Shown here: one piece after another, positions 25,204 through 37,632 of the stretch
How positions within the stretch are numbered: the stretch's first letter is position 1
How the letters are laid out: every line of letters begins with the position of its first letter
Source: Artemia franciscana
Taxonomy: Eukaryota; Arthropoda; Branchiopoda; Anostraca; Artemiidae
Assembly (NCBI RefSeq): GCF_032884065.1
Contig: NC_088866.1
Location: 25,485,580 to 25,549,579, forward strand
Length of the DNA stretch: 64,000 bases
Reading direction: 5' to 3'
Program-made: the position numbers and the translations under genes
Notes under the pieces: model-generated
Seen by the model: the letters and a program-made list of their open reading frames with translations, nothing else
Databases searched by the model: none
Told to the model about the DNA's origin: nothing

Positions 25204-28200
25204 ACATTAATAAGAAATTTTAATATTCTAGGCGCTATCAGAGATTTGTGCTATAGAACAAATTCAAAGTTTGCCATTAGATGGTCGAGACATTGATTCT
25301 TTAGTCAAAATGGTTGCTTGGAAGGGTAAAAAGCGAGTTCCCGTACCAAGACAAAGTATACACAACTCGGTTGTTTCTGTCCCACCAGCCAGAAAACGAC
25401 GCATGGAGGCACTGTCAGGTAAGAGACGGTTTATTAGACTCCACTGTCACAGGAATGCTAATTCACGACAATAAGGAAGGGAGAGAAGGATTTTTCTTTA
25501 ATTAATTTTTTTTATTCAAAGTACCATAAAAGGTATTTTTCAGAACCTAAGAAGGGCATTTTTTTTTCAACAGAAATACCAAAAAGGGGTTTATTAAAAT
25601 ATATAGGGTGCAGTTAAAATAAATTCATAGCAAATTTAAATTGAATTTAATTTCTTTTGCAAGAATTGGATCAAATTTAAACAATTAGTTTTTTTAATTT
25701 AACTAATTTGATTAAATTTAACTATTGAAATTTCTTTAACTAATAAGTTCCTTTGAATCAAACCTGGTATTTTCTTTAAAAAAAGTAAGCTTTTTTTAAA
25801 AGTAAAATGTTTCAATTATACTCTTTATTTCCTTTATTTACTTTATTTACTCTTTATTTAAATTATAAATGGCTTGGACTGTGTTTTATTCAGAGCACAG
25901 GCTAGTTTAAAATATGCTTAAATGCATGGTGTTCATTATATCCTATCTAAAAATTTGGTTTGTGTCTTCGCCCCAGGGTAAAAAAAAGAAACTTTCAGCA
26001 AACAATCAAGAAAATAAAAAGTGCCCTGCACATTAGTTAAAACTATTATGTTTTAACTGTTAAACTGTTGAATCTATTATGGTTTTATAAGTGTCTTTGT
26101 CCTTGCGCTGGAAATGGCTTATCATATTTGGTAAGACTTAGTATCTATATTCTTAGTGTACAAGCAAGTTAAACATCAGGTTTATTGTTGTAATCCCTGA
26201 TAAAATGAAATCTATTATTAAGTTTTCCATACATTATTGCACAAAAGCTGACTAACAAGCCCCCCTCTTGCAAAGGCTAGACTTCCGTAGTGATCAAGCT
26301 AAAAACGGCCGAATTTATTCATTAAGGCCATATTTCAGACCAGCTTTCAATTTTTTTTCTATGTTAACGCTCATTCTAACCATTTTCTTTTTATGTTGAC
26401 TTGCCAAACCCGAGAAATTATCCCTATAAATTAGAAAATATATAAATTAAATAGGATTTTAGACTACAGATCGGAAAAAAATATAAATTATACTATTTAT
26501 TGCGTTTTTTTATTGAAAAAGAAAGAGCTCTCTTCTCGCACGTATACATTTTGAAAACACTGAAAGAAAACGATACGACTGTGCAACTCTTCAAGTACCA
26601 TGGACAGTGATTGTGAAATCTGATTATTTGAATGGGTTAAGTGGAAACTTCACACAACCATGCATATCTTTAAAAAAATGCGATTTCGATTTTTTATGAA
26701 AAAGACCTATATGCAGCTATGCAGTATTAGGTATTACTGGGTGCCGCATTTGAAAAAAGAAAACGTAGATTATAAATCAGTACAGAATAAGCTGCATAAA
26801 TGCGGCACCAAACAGTTTAAGAGGGTTTAGCTTTCTCCTGAAGTTGTAGTTGTCTTTGGGAATCAAAAGATTGTTAACGTTAAATTTTGAAGGATGAGAA
26901 ACCCTATACGATTTAACTTATTAGTTCTCCTTATTTATTTTCACGGTTCAATGTGGCAATACTACTGAAAATAGTATTTTCAATAGTATCATAATTTTGT
27001 GAGAACCAAAAGAGAAATCTTAGAAGATCGTGAATTTTCCAAGATTTCGTATCTTTAGATTCATATCTTAAGATATGAATAGACGTAAGATGGGTCCAGT
27101 TGCGAGAAAACAATTTTATTCTAATGTCCTTTGAGTATAAGAGATTGGAACCGCAGTAGTTAGATTCCAAACCTGAATCTCCTGGTTCTGAAAGCGTGGT
27201 TCAAATTCAACAGTGAAATCGTCAGGTTTACAATGAGGACCCTGACTCTCAACCTATGCCCATAAGAGGCCAGAATTTTTTAGCAGAATTTTGACATGTT
27301 GTGGCCATATTTCTTTTTTAGAAGAATTTAACATCTCAATGTAAACCGCCCTTGCCAGGTGATTATCAAGAAAATGCGATATCTCTAGCCGAAGCTTAAT
27401 CACCTAAATAGACCTCAAATGCGGTAGATGCAGGACGTCTAGGTTACTCTTAAGAACCAAAATTCTACGATTACTTTAATAATCCTTTTAAAATGCATAA
27501 ATTGAAGAGACTCGAGTTGTTTCTGTAAGTATTTACCAATGAATAGGTGCTTGTGTATCTTCATGTTCTTAACTCCTATAGTGTAAGTATTGTGCTGGGG
27601 GTCTTTTTGCGCTGAGAACCATAATGAGCAATTAGTAGGACCTTAGCCACGAAAATTTCCTGGTGTATCTTCGTATTCTTAATTCCCATGGTACAAGTGT
27701 TCAGTTGGTGGACATTTTGTACTGCCCAAAATCACAATTTATGAGACACTCAAGAATTTTATTACGATCTAAAAGGCTTACGTAAAACTTGCCTTCTTCC
27801 AGTGAAATAATGCAATATCCTTGCATAATTTTGTTGTAACAAGTTAAAAAGAGATTAAATAGCTAAAGTGGAGGTGCAGGAGTGAACAGCTATTAATGAC
27901 AGTCAGGTAGCGGTGTTGATACCAATGAAGTCAAAAGGATTTTTCTTATTGTATTATTATCAAGACATTTTTCACATCCTTTTTCCCATTATCAGACTGG
28001 AAAATGTAACAATAATGTTGTGGACATGGAGATTTTTTTTTTCATAAATTCCTATGCCCCTATGTTTCTAGAACCCTACTTTTGAACTAAAGGTCACGAC
28101 ATAAGTTTGTTTTAGTAGATTATTTTTTAATTTTCTTATAGAATAGTTTTTCTTAGTGTAACAAAAGTGTTTTTTTTTTGTCTTCACAGGTTTTTTTCAT

Positions 28201-30082
28201 CAGTTTTCAAAATCTTTTTCCATTATTTTCACAGTTAAAGTCATTCTTGGTACAAATGATCAGAATTTATGGGGAAAGCAATGTGGAGACTTTCTCTGGA
28301 TAGGCTAAAAGTTCCAAAAACAGGCAGTTTTAGAGTGTATATTTTATGGACACCCCCACCCCATCCCCTCGTTGCTCAGTCCTGAATAGATTAATGGGAT
28401 GGCTTGCAATAATTTATTTCTGTAGGAGGGAGGAGGTGAAAGATAATGGCTAAATTGATCGCAAATAGATTATTTTTGGACCCTAATAACTTATCGAAGA
28501 GGGGTATACCATCTACCCTGCAATTGTGATAACTAAGTCAATAAATCTTCGTAAAAATCGTGAACTAGTCTTCAGCATCACGAATAGAGTAACAATACAA
28601 GCAGTAAGTTTTAATACAAAGCTTGCTGCATTAAAAAATTTAAAAAATATAAAAAAAAAATAAACAAAAAAATTGAATAGGCAACTATCAAAAAGTAAAG
28701 ATTTTTGTTAGCATCTGTATAAAATGAAGTGTGGTTTTATGGGTAAAAAAAAAAAGTGTTGAGTACGTCTTGTTTTGAGTAATTTCAGGTGGTCTTTTTT
28801 TTCATGTGTTTTTTTTTATAGCAGTTAATCTTTATAAATCCATATTGTTTTAGTGTTTAGGCTATTGTACTACTATTGCTAGCAACTCACTAAAGTACCG
28901 AACCATCAGGCTAACGTAGCATGGCATGTTCTCCTCCATCCCAATCTATTCGAAGGTTCCCTCTTAGTCCTTCCCAGGTAGTTTCAATTTCCCTTAAATC
29001 CTTTCTTGCGACCTTTTTCGCCCCATTCAAGGACGACCTGCTTCGTAGAATTGTAGAATAAATTACATATACATTGTAATACAAACTATTTTATAATCTA
29101 TACGTATAGTTTAACATAGTGTAAGGGCTCAATCTGTGCCTGGAAAATTAGGAGACTCTGTAAACTGTCTTATGCCATAAACCTTGTATCTTTATTTTTC
29201 AAATTTCTGGAAAATCTCAAATTCCTTCTTTTTTTATTTTTGGAACAAGAGAAATAGATGAAGATACATAATTTTATCTGTAGGTTTTTCGAAATCCATT
29301 CTTTTCCTCTATTTGCTACTCCTGTTTCGCTGAATGTTTATATTGGGTTTTATACTTCTAGCAAGTCCTTGCTTGGATTTGGCTATGAAAACCGGCGGAA
29401 CTTTTTTTTTTACCCCTGGAGCACTATATCTTATCTCAGAATTTAAAGTAGATTGAAAAATCCTGATTTGTCGTTGGACTCGCCGTGTTAAAATCGGAGA
29501 AGATACATCCTTAACTCAGAATAAGATTTTGTGTAGATGCTAGTTTTGGCCTAATTCAATCCTGCTTGTGACATTGACCGTCTCCGAAGGGGGTTCTGAC
29601 TCTTATGCGGGGCTCCTACGACGTCAATTAACTTAATACAGTTTTTCATGAATTTGTAACCAAAAAGTTTGTCCCGCTCACGCAAGAATTTCACCTTTTT
29701 GACTTTACTGCAGTTTTTCTCGGCAAATAACTGAAATAATCAGACACGGAGCTGAGAAAACTATCTTATTAAGCTTGTTGCTTTTAATAAGTAAGGCTTA
29801 TATGAGAATATTTTTTGTCAAACCCTTGTTCTTTTTCCAAGTAAAATATTTAAACAAGCCTACAGTATTGCATATGTAGACACTAATGTTTGTGCGGTTT
29901 ATTTGAAGTTTTCCTCAAGTTTTCTCCTTTTGGATGAACTGTACGGACTTTCTGGAAAAAGCTAAATAAAGTTAAATTTTTTTCTGACAGCAATAAAGTC
30001 ATGCGAGGCAAACGGTTTATTAACTTTTAGGCAGCTTTATCAACTATTGACGCGGTGGGAGCCCCGCATTAAGGTAAATATA

Positions 30083-30151
<69 letters not shown>

Positions 30152-33100
30152 TCAGTATAGTAAAAATGTAAGCTTATATAAGTGAATCAAACAGTTCGTG
30201 GTAACGAACTGTAGTAAGGAGCGACCCGGCTCAATAGTAACCAAAACTCTAAAAAATGTAATTTTGATACCAATAGTTACATCAAAAAATCGCATTTTAA
30301 TGCTGATTTTAAATATATAACTTTTATCAAGATTAGTCTTACCTATCAAAAGTTACGAGCCTGAAAAAATTTGCCTAATTTTAGAAAATAGGGCAACGCC
30401 CCTAAAAGTCATACAATCTTAGCGAAAATTACATCATCAGATTCAGCGTATCAGAGAACCTTATTGTAGAAGTTTCAAGCTCCTATCTACAATAATGGGG
30501 GAACTTCGCATTTTTTGCCAGAAGACAAATCACGGATGAGTGTTTATTTGTTTTTTTTTCAGGGGTGATCGTATCGACCCAGTGGTCCTAGAATGTCACA
30601 AGAGGGCTCATTCTAATGGAAATTAAAAGTTCTAGTGCCCTTTTTAAGTGACCAAAAAAAATTGGAAGGCACCTAAACCCCACGCTCATTTTTTCCCCAA
30701 AGTCATCGGATCAAAATTCTGAGATAGCCATTTTATTCATCATAGTCGAAAAACCTAATAACTATGTCTTTGGGGACGACTTACTCCCCCGCAGTCCCCG
30801 TGGGAGGGGTCGTAAGTTACAAACTTTGACCTGTGTTTACATATAGTAAAGGTTACTGGGAAGTGTACGGACGTTTTCAGGGGAATTTTTTTGGTTTAGG
30901 AGGGAGAGTTGAGGTGGGGGGGAGTACGTGGGAGGATCCTTCCATGGAAAAACTTCTCATAGGGGAAGAGACTTTCAATGAAGGGGGCTCAGGATTTTTT
31001 AACATTATTTAAAAAACAATGAAAAGATAAATATGAAATTTGTTTCTACTGAAAGTGAGGAGCAGCATTAAAACTTAAAATGAAAAGAAAATATTACGTA
31101 AATAAGGGGGTTCGTCTTCTCCACAATACTTTGCTCTTTACGCTAAAGTATTTTTAGTAATTTCAACTATTTATTCTACGGCCTTTGTGATTCAAGGGTC
31201 ATTCATAAGGAATTGGGACATAATTTAAGCTTTTGTGTAAAGAGTGAGGTATCGACGAGGGGTGAACTCCCTCATATACGCAATAAAAACAGACGAATAT
31301 AGAAGTTCGTTACGTAAGCTAATTCGTAAATTACGTATATCTTTTTACTAATGAAAATGTTCGTAAAAAAATTAAAAGTTCTAGTTGCCTTTTTAAGTAA
31401 TCAAAAAATTGGAGGGCAACTAGGGTTCCTCCCTCTCTCCTTTTTTCTCAAAATTTTGCGATTAAAACTATGAGAAAGCCATTCGGCCAAAAAAAAAATT
31501 AATATGAAAATTTTGTTTTAATTACTTATGAGCAGAGATCCAAGATCAAAACATGCATTAATTAAAAGCGTCAGGAAATTAAATAAAAAAAACAAGTTTT
31601 TTTTAAATGAAAGTAAGGAACGACATTAAAACTTATAACGAACAGAAATTACCCCGTATATGAAATGGGCTTTTCCTCATCAACGTCACGCTCTTTACGC
31701 TAAAGTTTTTTACTGTTTTAAAAAGTAGAGTTGAGAGAAAGAGTCAAACTTTAGCGTAAAGAGCGAGGTGTTGAGGAAAAGCCCATTTCATACGGGGTAA
31801 TTTCTGTTTGTTTTAAGTTTTAATGTCGCTCCTTACTTTCATTTAAAAAAAACTTGTTTTTTTATTTAATGTTCCCAAAAAACTGACACGACATTATGCT
31901 GTGTTGACTTCAGGGGGGAGGGCTGTGTTGTGACGAGTTGTTAGTGGCAGTAGTAATTGTAGTGCATCACATTACCAACATCTAGGGTTGAAATTCCTAT
32001 TAGCTTAATTGGCCCATCTTAGGTCTATTCATGGATGAAAACCACAATACAAAGTTCTTCTTTTGTTTGTTCAGAAGTATGAAGTTTTTAGGGCAGTGTC
32101 ACGTTTTCGCCAGCATTGCCACATTAAGCCTTGAAAGTAAATAAGCAAAACTTATTAATTAAATTGGAAAATGCTTTTTGAACGTAAGTATTCAAAAAGT
32201 ATCAGTTCCTTGATTCCCAAAGATCATTACACCTTGAGAGCAAAGCTGCAATTTCTTAAGCTGTTTGGTGCCATGTATTTTTAGCTTATTTTTTGCTGTA
32301 TTTTCACCACTTTTTGTTACTATTTGTTTTGCGCCCTCTACTACCAAAAAGTGCCTCTACAGGAGGTAATCAATTCGATTTCGAATAAAAATTCAATTCC
32401 AAATTTTAATGTTTTTTTAAAGATTTATCTGGTTGTGTAAGATTTCACTTATAACTCAAACATCGGGAATTCATGTTAACTGTCCTTGGTAATTTAATAA
32501 TATATTAGTTAAATTAAATTTTTAGTGCCGTAATTTAGTGCCAATTTTTAGAAAAATATTATCTCTTTTTAGCGTCTGGACAGCATGAAATTAAATACTT
32601 AGACAGGTCTGTGCTACGAGAGCGACTGGAAAATTTCGACAAAGCATTTCCTCCTGCAAATCGCCCTAAGCTTAATCGCTATGTTATATCGGTGAGTACT
32701 GGACTTCTATTATTATTTCATCGTGACTTGGACCTTACTTGGATACGGCAATTAAGAATGTATTAATTGCCTTATGTTATATTTTAATGTAATATATAAA
32801 ATTAAAGATATTAATTGCCTTATTTTGTGTGATATAAGTTCTACAGGGAATAGAAAAGATTGCAGAATGAATGTCTTGTTTTCCATCTGCTCATAACGAC
32901 TCACGGTGTGTACAAATAGGGTTTTTAGGGTATGAAATTAATGGTAAAAAATATAATATTTTAATTTCCGATTTCTAGCCATTTTTGTATTTAAAGAAAA
33001 TTCTAAAACCATGCTAGCTAATCATGACAAAATGAGAAGACATAACGCTGACAAAAAACGAGAATAATCACAGCTAGTGTTATATTAACGTTTGTTTTTA

Positions 33101-36100
33101 AGATTTTCCATTTTATATTGTTGTATTGACTTTTATCTTTATTTTTATTCTTAATTTCCCACTGAAGATGATTGAGCGGACGTCCCAGCCTAAGTTTTTG
33201 TATTGTATTTTTCTATTTTTCAATGGCTCGTGATCTTATTCTGGTTGTTTTTTTCCTTCGTTATTTTTTCTCGTTTTATCACAGGCAGAGCAATAGCACT
33301 ACCTAAGTAAAGAACGATGTTGGCACAATTTATTATTTTTTTATTTATATAATATATATTTTTTTCTGGTTTGTTTGTTTTAGACCAAGGCACTTCGTAT
33401 AGAAGTAGTTGTCGTAGAAAATTCAAAAATGGCTCACTCGAATGGAAATTGAAAGGGCTCTCTTTTAATAGTCGGAAGTGATTGGAGGGCAGCCAGCCCC
33501 TTTCCACGCCCATAAAATCCACTAACACGTCCAACAAAAATTTTGAGATAGCCATTTCATTCAGTGTAGTCGAAGGATCCGGAAATTATGTCTTTGAGGA
33601 TGACAACCAGCCCTCAGGGCAAGGGTTGTAAGTTATGTTCTGAAGCATATAAAGTTTTTATAGACAAGATGGTCGTATATACTCCAGAGGGATATCATTA
33701 GAAAGGTAATCAGAAGTTTCAATGCCCTTTTTAAAAGTCAAAGTGATCAGAGGGCAGCTACCATCCCCCTCCACATACCGTGTTTTCCCGAAATGGAGAC
33801 AATAGAGATTATGAGATAGTCATTTTATTCAAAATTGTTTAAAGATCATATAAAAAGGCTTTTAGGGCTGCTAAAAACCATCAGAGCCTGGGGACATGGG
33901 TTGTAAGCTATGCCCTGGGGGCATATAAGGTTTTTATGAAAAAGATGGTTGTATAAACTTTAGAGGTGGCTCACTTGTTTGAAATTGAAAGCTCTAGTTC
34001 TCTGTTTGAAAATTGCAAGCTCTAGTTCCCATTTAAGAGTCAAATGTGATGGAGGTCAACTAGTCCCCCCCTAACTACCCCTCTTTCATGACACGCATGT
34101 GATTGGAACTGTGAGATATCCCGTCTTAAAACAAAATAGTCCAAAGAACATATAACAATGCCTTCAGGGTTGACAAAACCCCCCAGAGCCCTGGGAAAGG
34201 GCTGTAAGTAATGCCCTGGAGGCACATAAAGTTTTTATGAAATGGTTTGTCGTATAAACTTCAGAAGGGGCTCCTATGATTTGAAATCGGAAGTTATAGC
34301 ACCCTTTTTAAGAGTCAAAGCTGATTTGACAACCCTCCGACGCCCATCATTTCCCCTAACACATCCAATAATAAGGTACTTGTGTATTATTCAGAACACA
34401 CTTAATAAGTGAAGTTAGGTTCTTTCGTGAAACACACTACAATACAGGTACATTTTAATTAAATATTTTATATATACAGGTGGTTAGGTAAAGTTAGGTA
34501 TTTGATATAATGTACAACACCCCCCCCACCCTTATGTGCAAATATATAGACCAAGCTTGATAATGCTAATGAAATAAAAAAGAATATGATGAAAACGTAA
34601 TACTTTATTAGTACCTTATACTATTTTTATACTATATACTATACTATGCTTTATATTATACTATTATACTGTTAATACTTTATGCTTTATATTTTCGCAT
34701 CCTAGTTTGTTTCACAAAAGAACCTACCTTCACATATTGAGTGTGTTCTGAATAATACGCGAGTACCAATAAAAATTTTGAGATAGCCATTTTGTTCAGC
34801 GTAGTTCAAAGTTCTGGAAAATATGTTTTTGAGGATGACCACCCCACACCACAGCTCTTAGGGCCTGGGCTGTAAGTTATGTCCTGGGGCATGCAAGGTT
34901 TTATAGAAAGGGTGGTCTTAGAAACTATCGGAGGTGGCGCATTGGATTGATAATCAAAAGTTCTAGTGCCCTTTTTAAGAGTAACAGTGATCGGAGGCAG
35001 CTACCCTATCCCACACACACATACACGTCGTAATGTCCCAAAATGCATTCAGTTGAAATTTTGAGATAGGAATTTTATTCAAAATAGTCCAAAGATCATA
35101 AAATAAGGGTTTTGGGGTTGAAACGAACCCCCAGAGCCTGGGGACAATGGTTGTAAGTTATGGGGCATTCAAGGTTTTTATAGAAGGGATGGTTGTACAA
35201 ACTTTACAAACGTCTCATTTGGATGAAAATTGGATGTTAGAATTCCCTTTTAAGAGTCAAAAGTGATGCAGGGCAACTAGCCCCCAACTACCCCTCTACC
35301 AGCCTCCCCCTTCCATATAAACGTCGTGTTTCCCCGAAATGCAGACAACAGAAATTGTGAGATAGCCATTTTATTCAAAATTGTTCAAAGATTGTATAAC
35401 AAGGCTTTTGGGGTTGTTACAAATCACCAGAGCCGGGGGGCAAGGGTTGTAAGTTGTGTCCTAGAGACATTCAAGGATTTTATGGAAGGGATGGTTGTAT
35501 AAACTTTAGAGATGGTGGGTCATTATTTGAAAATTGGAAGTTCTAGTTCCCCTTTAAGAGATAAAAGCGATGAAGATCTACTAGCCCCCCTTCCCCCATG
35601 CTACCGCTTTTTCATGAAACGTATCTGATTGCAATTGTGAGATATCCATTTTAAAACAAAAATAGTCCAAAGAATATATAATAATGCCTCCAGGGTTGAC
35701 ACAACCCCCCAGAGCCCTGGGCAAAGGCTGTAAGTTATGCCCTAGGGGCATATAAGGTTTTTATGGAATGTGTTGTCGTATAAACTTCAGATGGGGGTTA
35801 TTTGATTTGCAATTGGAAGTTATGTTATAGTGCTCTTTTTAAGAGTCAAAGCTGATTTTTTAGCAACCAGACCCCCCTCACGCCCATCATTTCCCAAAAT
35901 CAAATATCCAAGCAAACTTTTGTGACATCTATTTTTTCAGCATTGTTGAAAGTCTCAGTATTTATGCGTTTGGAGATGCCCCCCCCCCCCCCCCGAGGCC
36001 TCAGGGCAAGGGCTGTAAGTTAGGCAATTTGTTCATTGTTTGTATATAGTATATGTTATTGAGAAAAAATATACTTGTTGACTATTATTTTCCCAATTAC

Positions 36101-37536
36101 GGAGGGCATTAAGTTGAGTCTTTCAAGGAATGTTGGGGGAGCGTTAAAAATTAAATTAAAAAAAATTAAAATTTTCACTTTTATAATTTTAATAAATCAA
36201 AAATGATAAATACTTTAAAGAATAAATATGGACCTATGTATATTAAACTAACAATGTATATTTATTTGTATTTTTTTCAGTAAAGTGTAAATTATGTTCT
36301 GACCTTAAGGAGGCATAGGGGCTAGAAAGATAGAAAGATCTTGTAAATTGAATCCTAACAAACAATGTAAAAAAGAGCTTTTTCTTCCAATTATTTTTAA
36401 CAGGGGAATATTCAACCGAAAATTTGGATCCACTAGTTCTAGTGTTTACTGGTCCAAATCCACAAGGCAAGATCTTTGGTTCCAGATGCTTAATTTAGGA
36501 ATATACTTTCGATTGGACCACTTGTTCCCTGTTTCTAGATTCCTTAGCAAGCTCCAAAGTAAAATGGGATAAGGAAAATGTGCAGGGAACCTTCCATCCT
36601 AAGCATAGAAACTGCGTCTCAAGAAACCTGAACTGTTGGTATGGACGTACGCAGGAGGAAGGGTTTTATGAGTGGCACCCCACCCTCTATGATCATAATA
36701 TTTTGCATTTCCTCTATATTTTTTATTTTTTATATTCCACCGGTTTTTTTTATTAAATTACATTAAAAGTTGGTTAGAAGACTTTTTTTATAGTCTGCAA
36801 CTCTGGAAATTTATTTTCTTCGTAAAATCTTGTCAGCTTTTCATGCTTATTTATTATTTACAAACAACTAATACAGTAAGTTCATTCCAAAATATAAGAT
36901 AGATAGATAGAGAGTTTATTTTAGCCCACCATCAAAACAACGAAATGGCAGAGTAAAGAAAAAAAGACGAAGAACAATACTTAACTAATTAACGATTAAC
37001 TATTAAACGATTTTTTTTAAAGGTTGAGCGGCAATTTATCGGTAGTGAGGATACATTTTCCTTAGTTCCATTTTTCCTTGGTTCCTACGTTTATTCAAAC
37101 ATTCAAACTGTTAAGTCAGTATCACTCCAAAAATATGACCAAGCAATTAGTCATCGTTGTTCATGTTCGTATGCTTCACAATTCAGGTTACTATTACCTC
37201 ACCAGAACGTAGGAAGGTGCATGGTGTATCTCCAATGATTCAGATATAGAAATGGTGGTTGACCTGAAAATTGGGCCCAAAAAACAAATTAGAATTTTAA
37301 GTCCCATGTGCAATGTTTTTTTTTGGGGGGGGCATCATCCCTCTACTAAACATTGGCCCCAAAAGAGCTAAATAACTTTTTTCAGAGTGGCTTGGCACTT
37401 GTAAGTACCATTGGTAAGCTAAGGGGACCGGCCACCTCTGTCGAGAGGATGTTAGGGGCCCAGGAAACGGACTAAAACACTATTTGTCCTTGATCAGTTT
37501 ACAGATTACAGTTATAAGTCACCGGACCAAGGGAAC

Positions 37537-37632
<96 letters not shown>

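Larger units (their letters stand above)
33283..36130 (+). repeat. Tandem array 1: leader plus about eight ~280-bp monomers
   Basis: A leader (CAGGCAGAGCAATAGCACTA..CACAATTTATTATTTTTTTA) is followed by head-to-tail monomers. Each has a GG.GGCTCATTTGA-type start, AGTTCTAGTGCCCTTTTTAA, TTTTGAGATAGCCATTTT (at about 33,537, 33,808, 34,107, 34,779, 35,055, 35,356, 35,635 and 35,918) and GGTTGTAAGTTATGCCCTGG. Monomers differ by small indels and substitutions, so the array is old. A MITE interrupts it at 34,375-34,767. After the last monomer, TTGTATATAGTATATGTTAT and a G-rich stretch recall the sequence that follows the single monomer in family A. Confidence 0.85.

Noticed and set aside
25066-25296. 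+ strand frame with a long YIYIYI run
   Set aside because: Produced by the AT microsatellite and runs into the true exon c in the wrong frame.
33283-36130. Tandem array considered as CRISPR
   Set aside because: Units of ~280 bp are repeated without short unique spacers, and the window is eukaryotic.
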